Source: Bacteroidales bacterium (GTDB taxonomy: Bacteria > Bacteroidota > Bacteroidia > Bacteroidales > UBA932). Taken from it: a stretch of DNA of 47,056 nucleotides. Position 1 is the first letter of the stretch. Every line of letters starts with the position of its first letter. Positions 33,998-42,801 of this stretch are shown here, in pieces. The notes under the pieces are model-generated. The model made no database searches. It was not told the DNA's origin and saw only the letters and a program-made list of their open reading frames with translations. A program made the translations under genes and the position numbers. The DNA is taken from NCBI GenBank assembly GCA_017453565.1, contig JAFTEQ010000016.1, positions 1 through 47,056 on the forward strand, read 5' to 3'.

Positions 33998-35302
33998 CTA
34001 TTCCGCGCCTCCGCCCAGGGCCCTGTAGAGACTGATGCAACCCTGGATGAGGGCCACCCGGTCATCTACCACCTTAAGTTCAGCGTCCAGGTAGGACTGC
34101 TGCGCCGTGAGCACCTCCAGATAGTTGGTGTGGGAGTAGCGCATCATGAGTTCAATCTTCTCCACGGCCTGCTGCAGGGCTTCCTGCTGGCGGGTGTCAA
34201 TCTCAATCCGTTCCTTCGCCGTCTGGCAGGCGGCGAGCGCGTCATTCACTTCACGTCCGGCGTCGAGCAGGGTCTGCCGGTACTGCAGTTTGGCTTCCTC
34301 CTGACGGGCCTTGGCAATACGCAGGGACGCTTTGTTCGCCCACCGGCTGAAGACGGGCGCCGTGAGGGAAGCCAGGGCCGAAGCGATCCAGGCCGAAGGG
34401 TCGGTCACAGGAGCGCCCCCGCTGGTCCACCCGAGCGAACCCGAAAGGCTCAAATCGGGATAGAAGGCAGCACGCGCACCCTGGGTGCCATAAGTTGCCT
34501 GTTCCAGGGCATGCTCCGCCTGCAGCACGTCGGGCCGGGCCGCCATGGTGGAAAGGGCTACGCCTTCCCAGGGGAAACTGAGTTCCGCTCCCTCCAGATT
34601 GCCGCGGGCGATGCTGCGCTGCGGCACGCCCAGAAGGGCGCAGAGCGCATTTTCGGCCTTGGCGATGTTGCCCCGGATGGAGACCGATGAGGCCTCGAGG
34701 TTCATCTTCTTGGCCTTGGCCTGGAGCACGGCGATATCGTTGGTCTTACCCGCCATCTTGAGTGACTCCAGAACCGAAATGCTCTTGTCCCAGTTGAGCA
34801 GGGTCTGCTCGCTGATGGAAAGCTGCGCGTCGAGCATGAGCAGGGTGTAATAAGCCGTCGCCACGCTCGCGACGAGCGAAGTCTGCACGGCCCGCTCGTA
34901 GGATTTGCTCCCCTCCAGGGCGGCCGCGGCGCTGCGTTTGGCGTTGAGCCGTTTGCCGAAGAGGTCGAGTTCCCAGGAGGAACGCGCGCCCAGAGAGAGA
35001 TTCTGCGTCTCGTAGAGGTTGGCGCCCCCCGTAAGCGAGAGCGAAGGCAGGAAGGCAAGCCGTGCGGCGCTGAGCGATGCCTCGGCTTCCTCCACGCGCA
35101 ACAGGGCCACAGCCCGGTTGGTATTGCGGCTGAGGGCCGTGTCGATGAGGGCCTGCAAGGCCGCGTCGGCGAAGACGCCCCGCCAGGAAGGCAGGGAAAG
35201 GGTATCGGCCTGAACGTCCAGCTGCGGACGCTCGTAACGGCCGTAGATGCCGCAGGAAAGCAGCGCACAGGCCGCAAAGCAGAGAATGGTCAGTCTTTTC
35301 AT
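33998..35302 (-). CDS. RND efflux outer-membrane factor lipoprotein (TolC/NodT family)
   Basis: A 434-residue outer-membrane lipoprotein (lipobox C17, LLSC). It has the two-repeat OEP structure: helices with AVALLRVEEAEASLSAARLAFLPSLSL (recognisable core EEAEASLSAARLAFLPSLSL) and, in the second half, the equivalent LEQATYGTQGARAAFYPDLSL, both with the F-P-D/S-L-S-L strand entry typical of NodT/OprM proteins. LDLFGK is also characteristic. It is the exit duct for the RND pump encoded upstream (ATGA overlap at 35299-35302). Confidence 0.93.
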   Translation of the reverse strand: MKRLTILCFAACALLSCGIYGRYERPQLDVQADTLSLPSWRGVFADAALQALIDTALSRNTNRAVALLRVEEAEASLSAARLAFLPSLSLTGGANLYETQNLSLGARSSWELDLFGKRLNAKRSAAAALEGSKSYERAVQTSLVASVATAYYTLLMLDAQLSISEQTLLNWDKSISVLESLKMAGKTNDIAVLQAKAKKMNLEASSVSIRGNIAKAENALCALLGVPQRSIARGNLEGAELSFPWEGVALSTMAARPDVLQAEHALEQATYGTQGARAAFYPDLSLSGSLGWTSGGAPVTDPSAWIASALASLTAPVFSRWANKASLRIAKARQEEAKLQYRQTLLDAGREVNDALAACQTAKERIEIDTRQQEALQQAVEKIELMMRYSHTNYLEVLTAQQSYLDAELKVVDDRVALIQGCISLYRALGGGAE

Positions 35303-38300
35303 TGCGCGTCCTCCCCGTTTTTGTCGGAATCGGCATTGAGGCCCACGTGACGGGCCGGCAGATAACGTTCCTGGATGTATTCGAAGATGATGAAGAAGAC
35401 CGGGGTCACCAGCAGCAGGGCGATAGTGCCGATGAGCATGCCACCCACAGCGCCCACGCCCACGGAAACGTTGCCCTTGGCGCCCACACCGTTGGCGAAG
35501 ACCAGAGGCAGCAGGCCGATGATCATGGTGAGCGAGGTCATGAGGATGGGCCTCAGACGGTCCTTCGCCGCCGACATGGCCGCCTGGGTGATGCTCATCC
35601 CCTTCTCACGGGCCTGGGTGGCGTATTCCGTGAGCAGCACGGCCGTCTTGGCCAGCAGGCCAATGAGCATGATGAGCCCGATCTGAAGGTAGATGTTGTT
35701 CTCGAGACCCCAGATCTTAGCGAAGAGGAAACTGCCCGCCAGGCCGAATGGCACAGACAGGATAACAGCCAGCGGGATCATGAGACTTTCGTAGAGGGCA
35801 CAGAGAATGAGGAAGATAAACACCAGGCAGAGGCCGAACACGATGGCCGTTGTATTGCCCGTCTGGGCCTCCTCACGAGACATGCCGCCGAATTCATACC
35901 CATAGCCCTCAGGCAGGTTCTTGGCCGCTTCCTCCCGGATGGCCTTGATCACCTGGCCGGAAGAATAGCCCTTGCCGTTCTCACCGTAGACGGCGATGGA
36001 CGGGAACAGGTTGAAGCGTGAGAGCGACTCCGCCCCGTAGGTACGGGTGAGGCGCACGTACTCGCTCAGCGGCGACATCTGCCCGGAAGAGTTGCGTACA
36101 TATATATTATGCAGGTCTTCCGGACTGGTACGGTACTCGGGCGAGGCCTGCACCATCACGCGGTAAAGTTTGGTGAAACGGTTGAAGTTGGAGACGTAGC
36201 TGCCGCCCACATAGACCGAAAGGGCGTTCAGCACGTCGGTGGGTTTGAGCCCGTTGCGGATGCACAGGGCCGCGTCCACGTCCACGATGTACTGCGGATG
36301 CTTGGTGTCGAAAGAGGTGAAGGCGCGGGAGATCTCCTCACGCTCGTTGAGCGCGGCGATGAACTGGCGCGTCTGCTTGAGCAGGTCCTCGATACTGCCG
36401 CCCTTGCGGTCCTGTACGTGCATCTCAAAGCCGCTGCCGGAGCCGTAGCCCGCGATCATGGGACGGGTGGAAAGACGGATGGTGGCCGCCGAAATGTGGG
36501 CGGTACGCCGGTAGATGTCCTCCATGACGGCTTCGATACCGTCTTCCTTCGATTTTCGTTCATCCCAGTGCTTGAGACGCAGGTTGAAACTACCCGCCCC
36601 CATGGTGGTGGTACCGCGGCTGTCGCGGCCCGCCGTACGGGAATAGAGACGCACCTGCGGGATATCGCGGATAATCTCTTCCACCTCTTCCAGGATGTGC
36701 TCAGTCTGCTCCAGGTTGGTGCCCGGCGCAGCCTGCACGTTCACCGAGATGGAACCCATGTCTTCCTGGGGCACAAGGCCCGTCTTGGTGGTGGAGAGCA
36801 TGTAACCCAGACCCACAACGGCCACCAAGAACAGTATCCATACCAGCCACTTACGCTTGAACAGACCCAGTTCCCCGAAGGCGTAACGGGCCTGGAAACG
36901 GGCGAAGGAGCGGTTGAAGGCGAAGTGGAAACGGTCGGAGAATGAAGCCTTCTCCCCTTTCGCAATGTCGGCGCGGGGCCGCATGATGAGGGCGCAGAGG
37001 GCCGGACTCAGGGTGAGCGAATTGATGCAGGAGATACCCACGGCCACGGCCATGGTAAGGCCGAACTGCGTATAGAAGATACCCGTGGTGCCGCCCATGA
37101 AACAGACGGGGATGAACACAGCCATGAACACCAGGGTGTTGGTGACAATGGCCGAGGTGAGGCCGCCCATGGCGTCGATGGAGGCGTGGTAAGCCGAGCG
37201 GTATCCGTTGTCGAAACGCGCCTGCACGGCCTCCACCACCACGATGGAGTCGTCCACAACGGTACCGATTACCAGCACCAGCGCGAACAGGGTGATGAGG
37301 TTCAGGCTGAAGCCGGCAGCGTAGATGAAGGCGAAGGTGCCGATGAGCGACACAAGGATGGAGATCGTGGGGATGAGCGTGGCCCTGAAGTCGTGGAGGA
37401 AGAGGTAGACCACGATCACCACCAGCAGGATGGCCAGCAGCAGGGTCTTGATGACCTCAAGGATGGAAGCGTCAAGGAAGTCCTTGATGCTCATGATGGT
37501 AGCCAGTTTCATGCCGGCCGGAAGCTCCTTTTCCACCTCCTTGAACACGGCCTGCACCTGCTTGATGACTTCGTTGGCGTTGGAACCCGAAGTCTGCACG
37601 ATCATACAGTTGCAGGAAGGATGTCCGTCCACCTCGTTGAAGAAGTTGTACTGCTGGGCACCCAGTTCGATGCGGGCCACGTCTTTAAGTCGCAGGATCC
37701 GACCGTCGGGCAAGGACTTGATGACCATGTTCTCATACTCCTCCTCGCGCTCATAACGACCACGGTAGTTGAGCGTATAGACGAACACGTTTTCGGTTTC
37801 GCTGCCGAGCTTGCCCGTGGAGGCCTCGATGTTCTGCTCGTTGAGTACCGACGCGATGTCGGAAGGAACCAACGAATACATGGCCATCTTACCCGGATCG
37901 AGCCAGATGCGCATGGAATAACGCGCGCCGAACACATTCACCTCGCCCACGCCGGGGATACGGCTCAGGCGGGGTTCTATGTTGATCTGCATGTAGTTGG
38001 TGAGGAAGTTCGACTGGAAGGAGTCGTCGGGGCTGTAGAGCGAAACGAACATGAGCGTGCTCGTCTGCCGTTTGCGGATGGTCACGCCCGTCCTAGTCAC
38101 TTCAGCCGGCAGCAGGCGCTGGGCCTCGGCCACGCGGTTCTGTACGTTCACCACCGACATGTCCGGGTCGGTCCCCTGCTTAAAGTAGATGCTGATGCTG
38201 GTGGAGCCGGCATTGGTGGCGTTCGATACCATATACATCATGTTCTCCACACCGTTGATGGCCTCCTCGAGCGGAACGGCCACACTCTTCTGGCAAGTGG

Positions 38301-38466
38301 ATGCGCTGGCGCCCGGATAATTGGCCATCACGCTCACGGTGGGCGGAGCAATGTCTGGGAACTGCTCCAGAGGCAATTGCAACAGGGCTATAACGCCAAC
38401 GATCACAATGGCCACCGAGATCACGCCCGAAAGGATGGGGCGGTCTATGAAGGTCTTGACGTTCAT
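35299..38466 (-). CDS. RND multidrug efflux permease, HAE-1 (AcrB/MexB) family
   Basis: A 1055-residue inner-membrane protein with the twelve-helix RND layout: TM1 at the N-terminus (RPILSGVISVAIVIVGVIALL), two large periplasmic loops, and helix 4 with the proton-relay pair D405/D406 in GTVVDDSIVVVEAV, equivalent to AcrB D407/D408. The motifs LPLEQFPDIAPP, SVAVPLEEAINGVENM and LFANGVGAKG-type ends mark HAE-1 rather than heavy-metal pumps. It exports amphiphilic compounds with proton influx and works with the adaptor upstream (ATGA overlap) and the OMF downstream. No local TetR/MarR regulator is present. Confidence 0.96.
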   Translation of the reverse strand: MNVKTFIDRPILSGVISVAIVIVGVIALLQLPLEQFPDIAPPTVSVMANYPGASASTCQKSVAVPLEEAINGVENMMYMVSNATNAGSTSISIYFKQGTDPDMSVVNVQNRVAEAQRLLPAEVTRTGVTIRKRQTSTLMFVSLYSPDDSFQSNFLTNYMQINIEPRLSRIPGVGEVNVFGARYSMRIWLDPGKMAMYSLVPSDIASVLNEQNIEASTGKLGSETENVFVYTLNYRGRYEREEEYENMVIKSLPDGRILRLKDVARIELGAQQYNFFNEVDGHPSCNCMIVQTSGSNANEVIKQVQAVFKEVEKELPAGMKLATIMSIKDFLDASILEVIKTLLLAILLVVIVVYLFLHDFRATLIPTISILVSLIGTFAFIYAAGFSLNLITLFALVLVIGTVVDDSIVVVEAVQARFDNGYRSAYHASIDAMGGLTSAIVTNTLVFMAVFIPVCFMGGTTGIFYTQFGLTMAVAVGISCINSLTLSPALCALIMRPRADIAKGEKASFSDRFHFAFNRSFARFQARYAFGELGLFKRKWLVWILFLVAVVGLGYMLSTTKTGLVPQEDMGSISVNVQAAPGTNLEQTEHILEEVEEIIRDIPQVRLYSRTAGRDSRGTTTMGAGSFNLRLKHWDERKSKEDGIEAVMEDIYRRTAHISAATIRLSTRPMIAGYGSGSGFEMHVQDRKGGSIEDLLKQTRQFIAALNEREEISRAFTSFDTKHPQYIVDVDAALCIRNGLKPTDVLNALSVYVGGSYVSNFNRFTKLYRVMVQASPEYRTSPEDLHNIYVRNSSGQMSPLSEYVRLTRTYGAESLSRFNLFPSIAVYGENGKGYSSGQVIKAIREEAAKNLPEGYGYEFGGMSREEAQTGNTTAIVFGLCLVFIFLILCALYESLMIPLAVILSVPFGLAGSFLFAKIWGLENNIYLQIGLIMLIGLLAKTAVLLTEYATQAREKGMSITQAAMSAAKDRLRPILMTSLTMIIGLLPLVFANGVGAKGNVSVGVGAVGGMLIGTIALLLVTPVFFIIFEYIQERYLPARHVGLNADSDKNGEDAQ

Positions 38467-39575
38467 TTCTGCTCCTCTTCTTGGGTAATGATAGCGGTAC
38501 CTTCTTTCACCAGGCCGGCGCCCTCGGCAATGATTACGTCACCGGGATTGAGACCAGATTCGACCACATAACTGGCGCCGTCGTTGAGCCGGAACACGCG
38601 CACGGGGGTCGATTTGGTCTTGCCTTCCACCACTTTCTGCACGAACACCTTTTCCTGGATCTCGAACGTGGAGGTCTGCGGGATCACGATGCAGTCGGTG
38701 CGGTGTGTGGGGATGATCACGGTGGCGCTGCCGCCGCTGCGCATCAGGTGGGCGGAGTTGTCAAAACGGGCACGCATACGCACGGCGCCGGTGCTCTGGT
38801 CGATGATACCGCTCACCGCATCGATTTTTCCGGACTCAGGCAGACGGTCGCCGGTGCTCATGACCAGGGCCACGGGCGGCATTTCCTTGAGGAAACGCTC
38901 CTGCGAGCCGAACTGGCGCATGAGTTCCAGGATCTGGTTCTCGTTGAGCGAGAAGTAGGCATAGATGAAATTGTCGTCCGACACAGTCACAAGCGGACTC
39001 GCGATGGAACTGCTCACCAGGGCGCCCACCCGGTAAGGAATCATGCCTGCAACGCCGTCCACGGGGCTTTTCACTACCGTGTAGGAGAGGTTGTTGTGGG
39101 CCGTGGTCACCTGGGCCTTGGCCTGGGCGTACGCGGCTTCGGCCGAAGCCAGGGCGTTGCGCGCCGTCTGAAGTTCGTAGGCCGAGATAACCTCTTTATC
39201 GAAGAGCATCTGGTTGCTTTCCGCCGTGAGGCGGGCGGTCGCCAGCTGGGCCTCGGCGCTCTTCACGTTGGCATCGGCCACCTCCACCGCAGCCTGGTAT
39301 GGCACCTGGTCGAGAATGAAGAGGGTCTGGCCCTTACGGACCTTGTCGCCTTCATTAAAGCAGATCTTGGTGATGGTACCGCTCACCTGGGGCCTGATCT
39401 CCACGAGTTGCTGCCCTTCGAGGGTAGCGGCGTACTTCGACTCCAGGGTCTGGTCCGAGAGGGACACGGTGATGGTGCGGTATTTCGCCGGTGCTTTTTC
39501 CTTACCGGCCTGCGTTCCGCAGGAGACTGCGAGCGCAACAAGCGCCAACGGCAGCAGTAGTTTCAACTTCTTCAT
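38463..39575 (-). CDS. RND efflux periplasmic adaptor lipoprotein (AcrA/MexA type)
   Basis: A 370-residue membrane-fusion protein with lipobox C19 (LAVSC). Barrel-sandwich halves are seen as VEIRPQVSGTITKICFNEGDKVRKGQ (core EIRPQVSGTITKICF) and YTVVKSPVDGVAGMIPYRVGALV (core VVKSPVDGVAGMIPYRVG), flanking an alpha-hairpin (about 95-165, AEAAYAQAKAQVTTAHNNL). The beta-barrel and membrane-proximal domains follow. It links the AcrB-like permease to the OMF. The gene starts 15 bases after the RlmI-like methyltransferase stop, so the pump may be transcribed from further upstream; no -7 box fits in that gap. Confidence 0.95.
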   Translation of the reverse strand: MKKLKLLLPLALVALAVSCGTQAGKEKAPAKYRTITVSLSDQTLESKYAATLEGQQLVEIRPQVSGTITKICFNEGDKVRKGQTLFILDQVPYQAAVEVADANVKSAEAQLATARLTAESNQMLFDKEVISAYELQTARNALASAEAAYAQAKAQVTTAHNNLSYTVVKSPVDGVAGMIPYRVGALVSSSIASPLVTVSDDNFIYAYFSLNENQILELMRQFGSQERFLKEMPPVALVMSTGDRLPESGKIDAVSGIIDQSTGAVRMRARFDNSAHLMRSGGSATVIIPTHRTDCIVIPQTSTFEIQEKVFVQKVVEGKTKSTPVRVFRLNDGASYVVESGLNPGDVIIAEGAGLVKEGTAIITQEEEQK

Positions 39576-39590
39576 ATAGATAACACATTA

Positions 39591-40787
39591 TTATTCAACG
39601 TACAGCAGGAGCCCCTTGAGGTACTCCCCTTCCGGATGGTAGATGCTCACGGCATGGTCGGCAGGCTGGCAGAAGCGGTCGAGGATGCGCACGCTCCTGC
39701 CCGTCTGGGCGGCTGCCGAAAAGACGGCCAGGGCGAAACGCTCCTTGTCCACCACCTGCGAGCAGCTGAAGGTAAATACGAGACCACCCGCAGCCACCTT
39801 GGCGATGGCGGCGGCGTTGAGCCGCTGATAGGCCCGCAGAGCGTTGTTCAGGGCGCCCCGGTGCTTGGCGAATGCCGGCGGATCCACGATCATGAGGTCG
39901 TAGGCGCCCGGCTCGGCCTTGACAAGGAATTCCATGGCGTCGCTGCAATATCCGGCGTGCCGCTCCGCCCCGTCGGGGAAATTGAGGGCCACGTTCTTCT
40001 CTACCAGCGCCATAGCCCGGGCGGAGCTGTCGACAGAATCGACGTGTTGCGCGCCGCCGGCAAGGGCATAGACAGAGAATCCACCTGTGTAGCAGAAGAG
40101 GTTCATCACCCGTTTGCCGCAGGCAAGGGCCTCCACGCGCGCGCGACTTTCCCGCTGATCGAGGAAAAAGCCGGTTTTCTGACCCTCACCCCAGTCTACC
40201 AGGAACTGATGGCCGTTTTCATGCACGGTGGCTGGACCTTCCGTAAATCCATCTGCCTTATAGAGATAGCCGTCTACCAAATCGAGCCCCGCCTTGAAGG
40301 GGGCAGTGCCGGAGCTCTTGTCATAAACCGCCTTGAGGGCATCTCCGTAGAGGGTTTTGAGCGCGGCGCAGATGGCAGTGCGGGCCCGGAACATACCGGC
40401 CGAATGCGCCTGCATCACGCATACACCCGCATAATAGTCAATGATGAGTCCCGGCAGGCAGTCGCCCTCGCCGTGCACCAGACGGTAGCAGTCGGTGTCG
40501 GGATCGGCCGTGAGTCCGGCCGCGTCCCGTACCCGGAAGGCCTTCCCTATGGCCTGCTCCCAGAAATCGGGTGCAAGCGGGTCTCCGGCAAAAGAAAGGA
40601 CGCGCACGGCGATGGAGCCGATCTGCCAGTGTCCGGCCGCAATGGCCTCCCCGTCGGCGGAACAGACGCACACCACATCGCCCTCGGCGGGATTGCCGAG
40701 GACCTGTGCCACCGCGCCTGAGAACACCCAGGGGTGGAAGCGCCGGAGCGATTCGTCACGCCCCTTCCTGAGGATTACCTTCACCAT
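39591..40787 (-). CDS. RlmI/RlmK-type 23S rRNA (cytosine-C5)-methyltransferase
   Basis: A 398-residue class I SAM methyltransferase starting MVKVILRKGRDESLRRFHPWVFSG, the family N-terminus with a PUA domain (about 1-75). The catalytic domain has KTGFFLDQRESRARV, VMNLFCYTGGFSVYAL (SAM motif I), DSVDSSARAM, and motif IV MIVDPPAFAKH, with the FSCSQVV cysteine segment late in the protein. It probably methylates 23S rRNA C1962 or a related base. The 5' end overlaps the preceding exonuclease gene by 32 bases in another frame. The long upstream in-frame extension is low complexity and rejected. Confidence 0.9.
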   Translation of the reverse strand: MVKVILRKGRDESLRRFHPWVFSGAVAQVLGNPAEGDVVCVCSADGEAIAAGHWQIGSIAVRVLSFAGDPLAPDFWEQAIGKAFRVRDAAGLTADPDTDCYRLVHGEGDCLPGLIIDYYAGVCVMQAHSAGMFRARTAICAALKTLYGDALKAVYDKSSGTAPFKAGLDLVDGYLYKADGFTEGPATVHENGHQFLVDWGEGQKTGFFLDQRESRARVEALACGKRVMNLFCYTGGFSVYALAGGAQHVDSVDSSARAMALVEKNVALNFPDGAERHAGYCSDAMEFLVKAEPGAYDLMIVDPPAFAKHRGALNNALRAYQRLNAAAIAKVAAGGLVFTFSCSQVVDKERFALAVFSAAAQTGRSVRILDRFCQPADHAVSIYHPEGEYLKGLLLYVE

Positions 40788-41541
40788 TGCTTTGTTTCTT
40801 TTTCCTGTTCCGGCCGCCTCTGTGTCTGCGGCGCCGTTTCTTGCCGCCCCCCTGCCCTGCCGCCTCGGCAGCTTTCTTCCTTTCCAGGGCCGCCGCGCGG
40901 GACTGCTCCCGCTGCAAGAGGTCGGCCGGAGCGAGGCGCTCGTCGGGCGTGAGGGGGTGTTTCTCGCTCGCAAGGAGGCGCAGGTACATTTCCCTGCAGA
41001 TCCAGGCGTCGGTTGCGGCATATTTCTGCTGAGCCTCGCTGAGGGTTTCCGCCTCCCAGTTGGAGAGCTGTTGCGTCTTGGAGATGCGCACGCCCAGGAT
41101 AATGGCGGCCATCTTCTTCACGCTCTTGTCGCGGATACCCCATTCCCAGCCGATTTTCTGCAGGTCCACGAAGCCTTTTTCCTCAAAGAAACGCAGGCGC
41201 TGCAGGCAGCGCACGTCGTCGTGCGACGCGGCGCCCACTTTGATGATGTCGGGATTGGATAGGATGGCGCAAATGCGGCGGCGCATACCCAGGCTCTGCA
41301 CCCGGAAAAGGAAGGCCTCGTCGGAACCGGACAATTGGAGCAGGGCCACGCCGTGACCCCGTTGGGAAGGCGAGAAAACGGGCCGGGTTTCGGTGTCGAA
41401 ACCTATGATTTTCTGTCGTTTGAGGTAGGAAACCGCATAATTGAGCTCCCGACCGGGACGGGTAATGACGTGTATCGCACCGGGGAACGAGACAAGCCCC
41501 AGTTTTTCAATCTCTTCTGGACTGATACTAATCTTGAACAT
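40756..41541 (-). CDS. DEDD-type 3'-5' exonuclease (RNase D-like) with basic tail
   Basis: A 261-residue protein. ExoI IIGFDTETRP (D49, E51), ExoII in NPDIIKVGAASHDDVRCL, and ExoIII YAATDAW give the full DEDDy set. It lacks the HRDC domain of RNase D and ends in an Arg/Lys-rich tail (GGGKKRRRRHRGG and NRKKK) that probably binds RNA or DNA. Single-domain proteins like this are common in Bacteroidota; whether the substrate is tRNA precursor, rRNA or DNA is not shown. The start lies inside the end of the preceding lipoprotein gene (14-base overlap) and its end overlaps the methyltransferase start, so translation is probably coupled. Confidence 0.88.
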   Translation of the reverse strand: MFKISISPEEIEKLGLVSFPGAIHVITRPGRELNYAVSYLKRQKIIGFDTETRPVFSPSQRGHGVALLQLSGSDEAFLFRVQSLGMRRRICAILSNPDIIKVGAASHDDVRCLQRLRFFEEKGFVDLQKIGWEWGIRDKSVKKMAAIILGVRISKTQQLSNWEAETLSEAQQKYAATDAWICREMYLRLLASEKHPLTPDERLAPADLLQREQSRAAALERKKAAEAAGQGGGKKRRRRHRGGRNRKKKQSNGEGNPQEGA

Positions 41542-42733
41542 CCGTGTCTGCGGTCTTCGGGAGGAAACGGCTGCTGTACTGGAGCAGCATCGTGGTGGCG
41601 GCCGATGAACCCGGGGCACGGCCGAACTTGAAAGCGTCGGTGAAATATCCGTCCGCTCCGTAATACTGTTCACCAAGCTCGGGGCGCGGACAGAGCATGA
41701 AGAGCCTGGTAGCCGGGAAGGAAATGCCGTGCGTGAAGAGGTTGCGGGTCCTCAGGGTACGGAAACAGGCGTCGATGACGGCCGTGCGCACGTCGATGAC
41801 GCGGAAATCGGCCGGGAAGACCTTCCCGTAGGTCATCGATTCCTCGTCCATCACCGAACGCATCCGCTCCAGACGCTCGCGCAGGGCGGTCATATCGACC
41901 GAAAGGTCGTCGACCAGCAGCACGTCGAGCGGACGGTCGTAGCCGGCCGCCAGATAGGAATCCACGAAGGCCTGCAGCGGATCGGGCTCCGAAGCGCTGG
42001 CAAAAGCCACGCACTCGCAGGCCGGTACGCCGTTCTTGCGCGCTTTCTGCCGCAGCAGCGTGGAGTAGATGCCGGAAGAAATGTCGGAACGGGATCCGAG
42101 CACGCCCACCATCGTTGGCTTGCGCGCCGGGGCGAAAGCCTGATCCAGCATGGCGTCCAGCGTGGAAATGACAGGCAACTCGCAGGCGGCGCTGCGCAGA
42201 AGCGTATCCAGGTCGAAGAGGCCGTAGAGCGCCATCTGCGACGAGGCGAGCACGACCGCTTTCGCACGGGGTTTGAGGCCCATACCGCTGCGATCGTAGG
42301 GAGAGACATAGCAAAGGGTGTCGAGCGCGTCCAGCACGCTTTTCACCGTGAGTTCACGCAGGAAATCGGCGTTGCCGGCATCGGCGTAGCCCGCGTAGGG
42401 GACATTCACGCAGTCGTAGACGCTGCAGAGGGTCTCGCCGGCGAAGTCGGGCAGGCCGTCGGAAGAGCGCCGTCCGTCCACATTGTCAAAGGCGTCGCAA
42501 CGCTCGAGCGCATCGGAGATCTGGCTGCAGGCCTCCTTTTCACCCACGATGAACAGGGCGCCGCCCGCATCGGCCGCATCGTACTCCGACAGCAGGACCC
42601 GGCCGGGCAGGCTCGCATCCGAAAGGAGTTCCTGTACGAAAGGCGTGACGGGACGCGTCACGGTCTCGGAATGACGGCAGCCGCAGAGTGCGACGCACAG
42701 GCACAGAAGCGGCAAAAAGGAGCGGACTTTCAT
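41528..42733 (-). CDS. Lipoprotein of unknown function
   Basis: A 401-residue lipoprotein with lipobox C19 (ALCGC); the ATG at 42733 is used. I do not recognise the family. The sequence is acidic and shows alternating alpha/beta segments: GALFIVGEKEAC, AKAVVLASSQMALYGL, PTMVGVLGSRSDISSGIYSTLLRQKA (core VGVLGSRSDISSGIYS) and LDVLLVDDLSV, reminiscent of a periplasmic-binding or Rossmann-like fold (weak inference). It has nine or so cysteines after the lipobox, unusual for a periplasmic protein. It heads a six-gene minus-strand run, followed by the exonuclease gene overlapping by 14 bases, with a promoter box 22 bases upstream. Confidence 0.75.
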   Translation of the reverse strand: MKVRSFLPLLCLCVALCGCRHSETVTRPVTPFVQELLSDASLPGRVLLSEYDAADAGGALFIVGEKEACSQISDALERCDAFDNVDGRRSSDGLPDFAGETLCSVYDCVNVPYAGYADAGNADFLRELTVKSVLDALDTLCYVSPYDRSGMGLKPRAKAVVLASSQMALYGLFDLDTLLRSAACELPVISTLDAMLDQAFAPARKPTMVGVLGSRSDISSGIYSTLLRQKARKNGVPACECVAFASASEPDPLQAFVDSYLAAGYDRPLDVLLVDDLSVDMTALRERLERMRSVMDEESMTYGKVFPADFRVIDVRTAVIDACFRTLRTRNLFTHGISFPATRLFMLCPRPELGEQYYGADGYFTDAFKFGRAPGSSAATTMLLQYSSRFLPKTADTDVQD

Positions 42734-42755
42734 CAATTCTGGTGATTACTTCCTG

Positions 42756-42763
42756 CAAAGGTA
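42756..42763 (-). promoter_or_regulatory. Bacteroidota -7 box for the lipoprotein-exonuclease-rlmI run
   Basis: The minus strand reads TACCTTTG, an exact TAnnTTTG match, 22 bases before the ATG at 42733. It may be the only promoter of the 8.7-kb run to 33998. Confidence 0.65.
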
Positions 42764-42774
42764 GAAAAAATCAT

Positions 42775-42782
42775 TATCTTTG
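42775..42782 (+). promoter_or_regulatory. Bacteroidota -7 box for the aminotransferase gene
   Basis: TATCTTTG, an exact match, ends 19 bases before the ATG at 42802. It is divergent from the box at 42756-42763. Confidence 0.65.
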
Positions 42783-42801
42783 TAAAGAAAGTATTGCATC
42801 T

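Noticed and set aside
37186-38571. 461-residue plus-strand frame opposite the RND permease, with related frames at 35302-36945
   Set aside because: Reverse-frame artefacts; His/Asp/Glu-rich without any domain.
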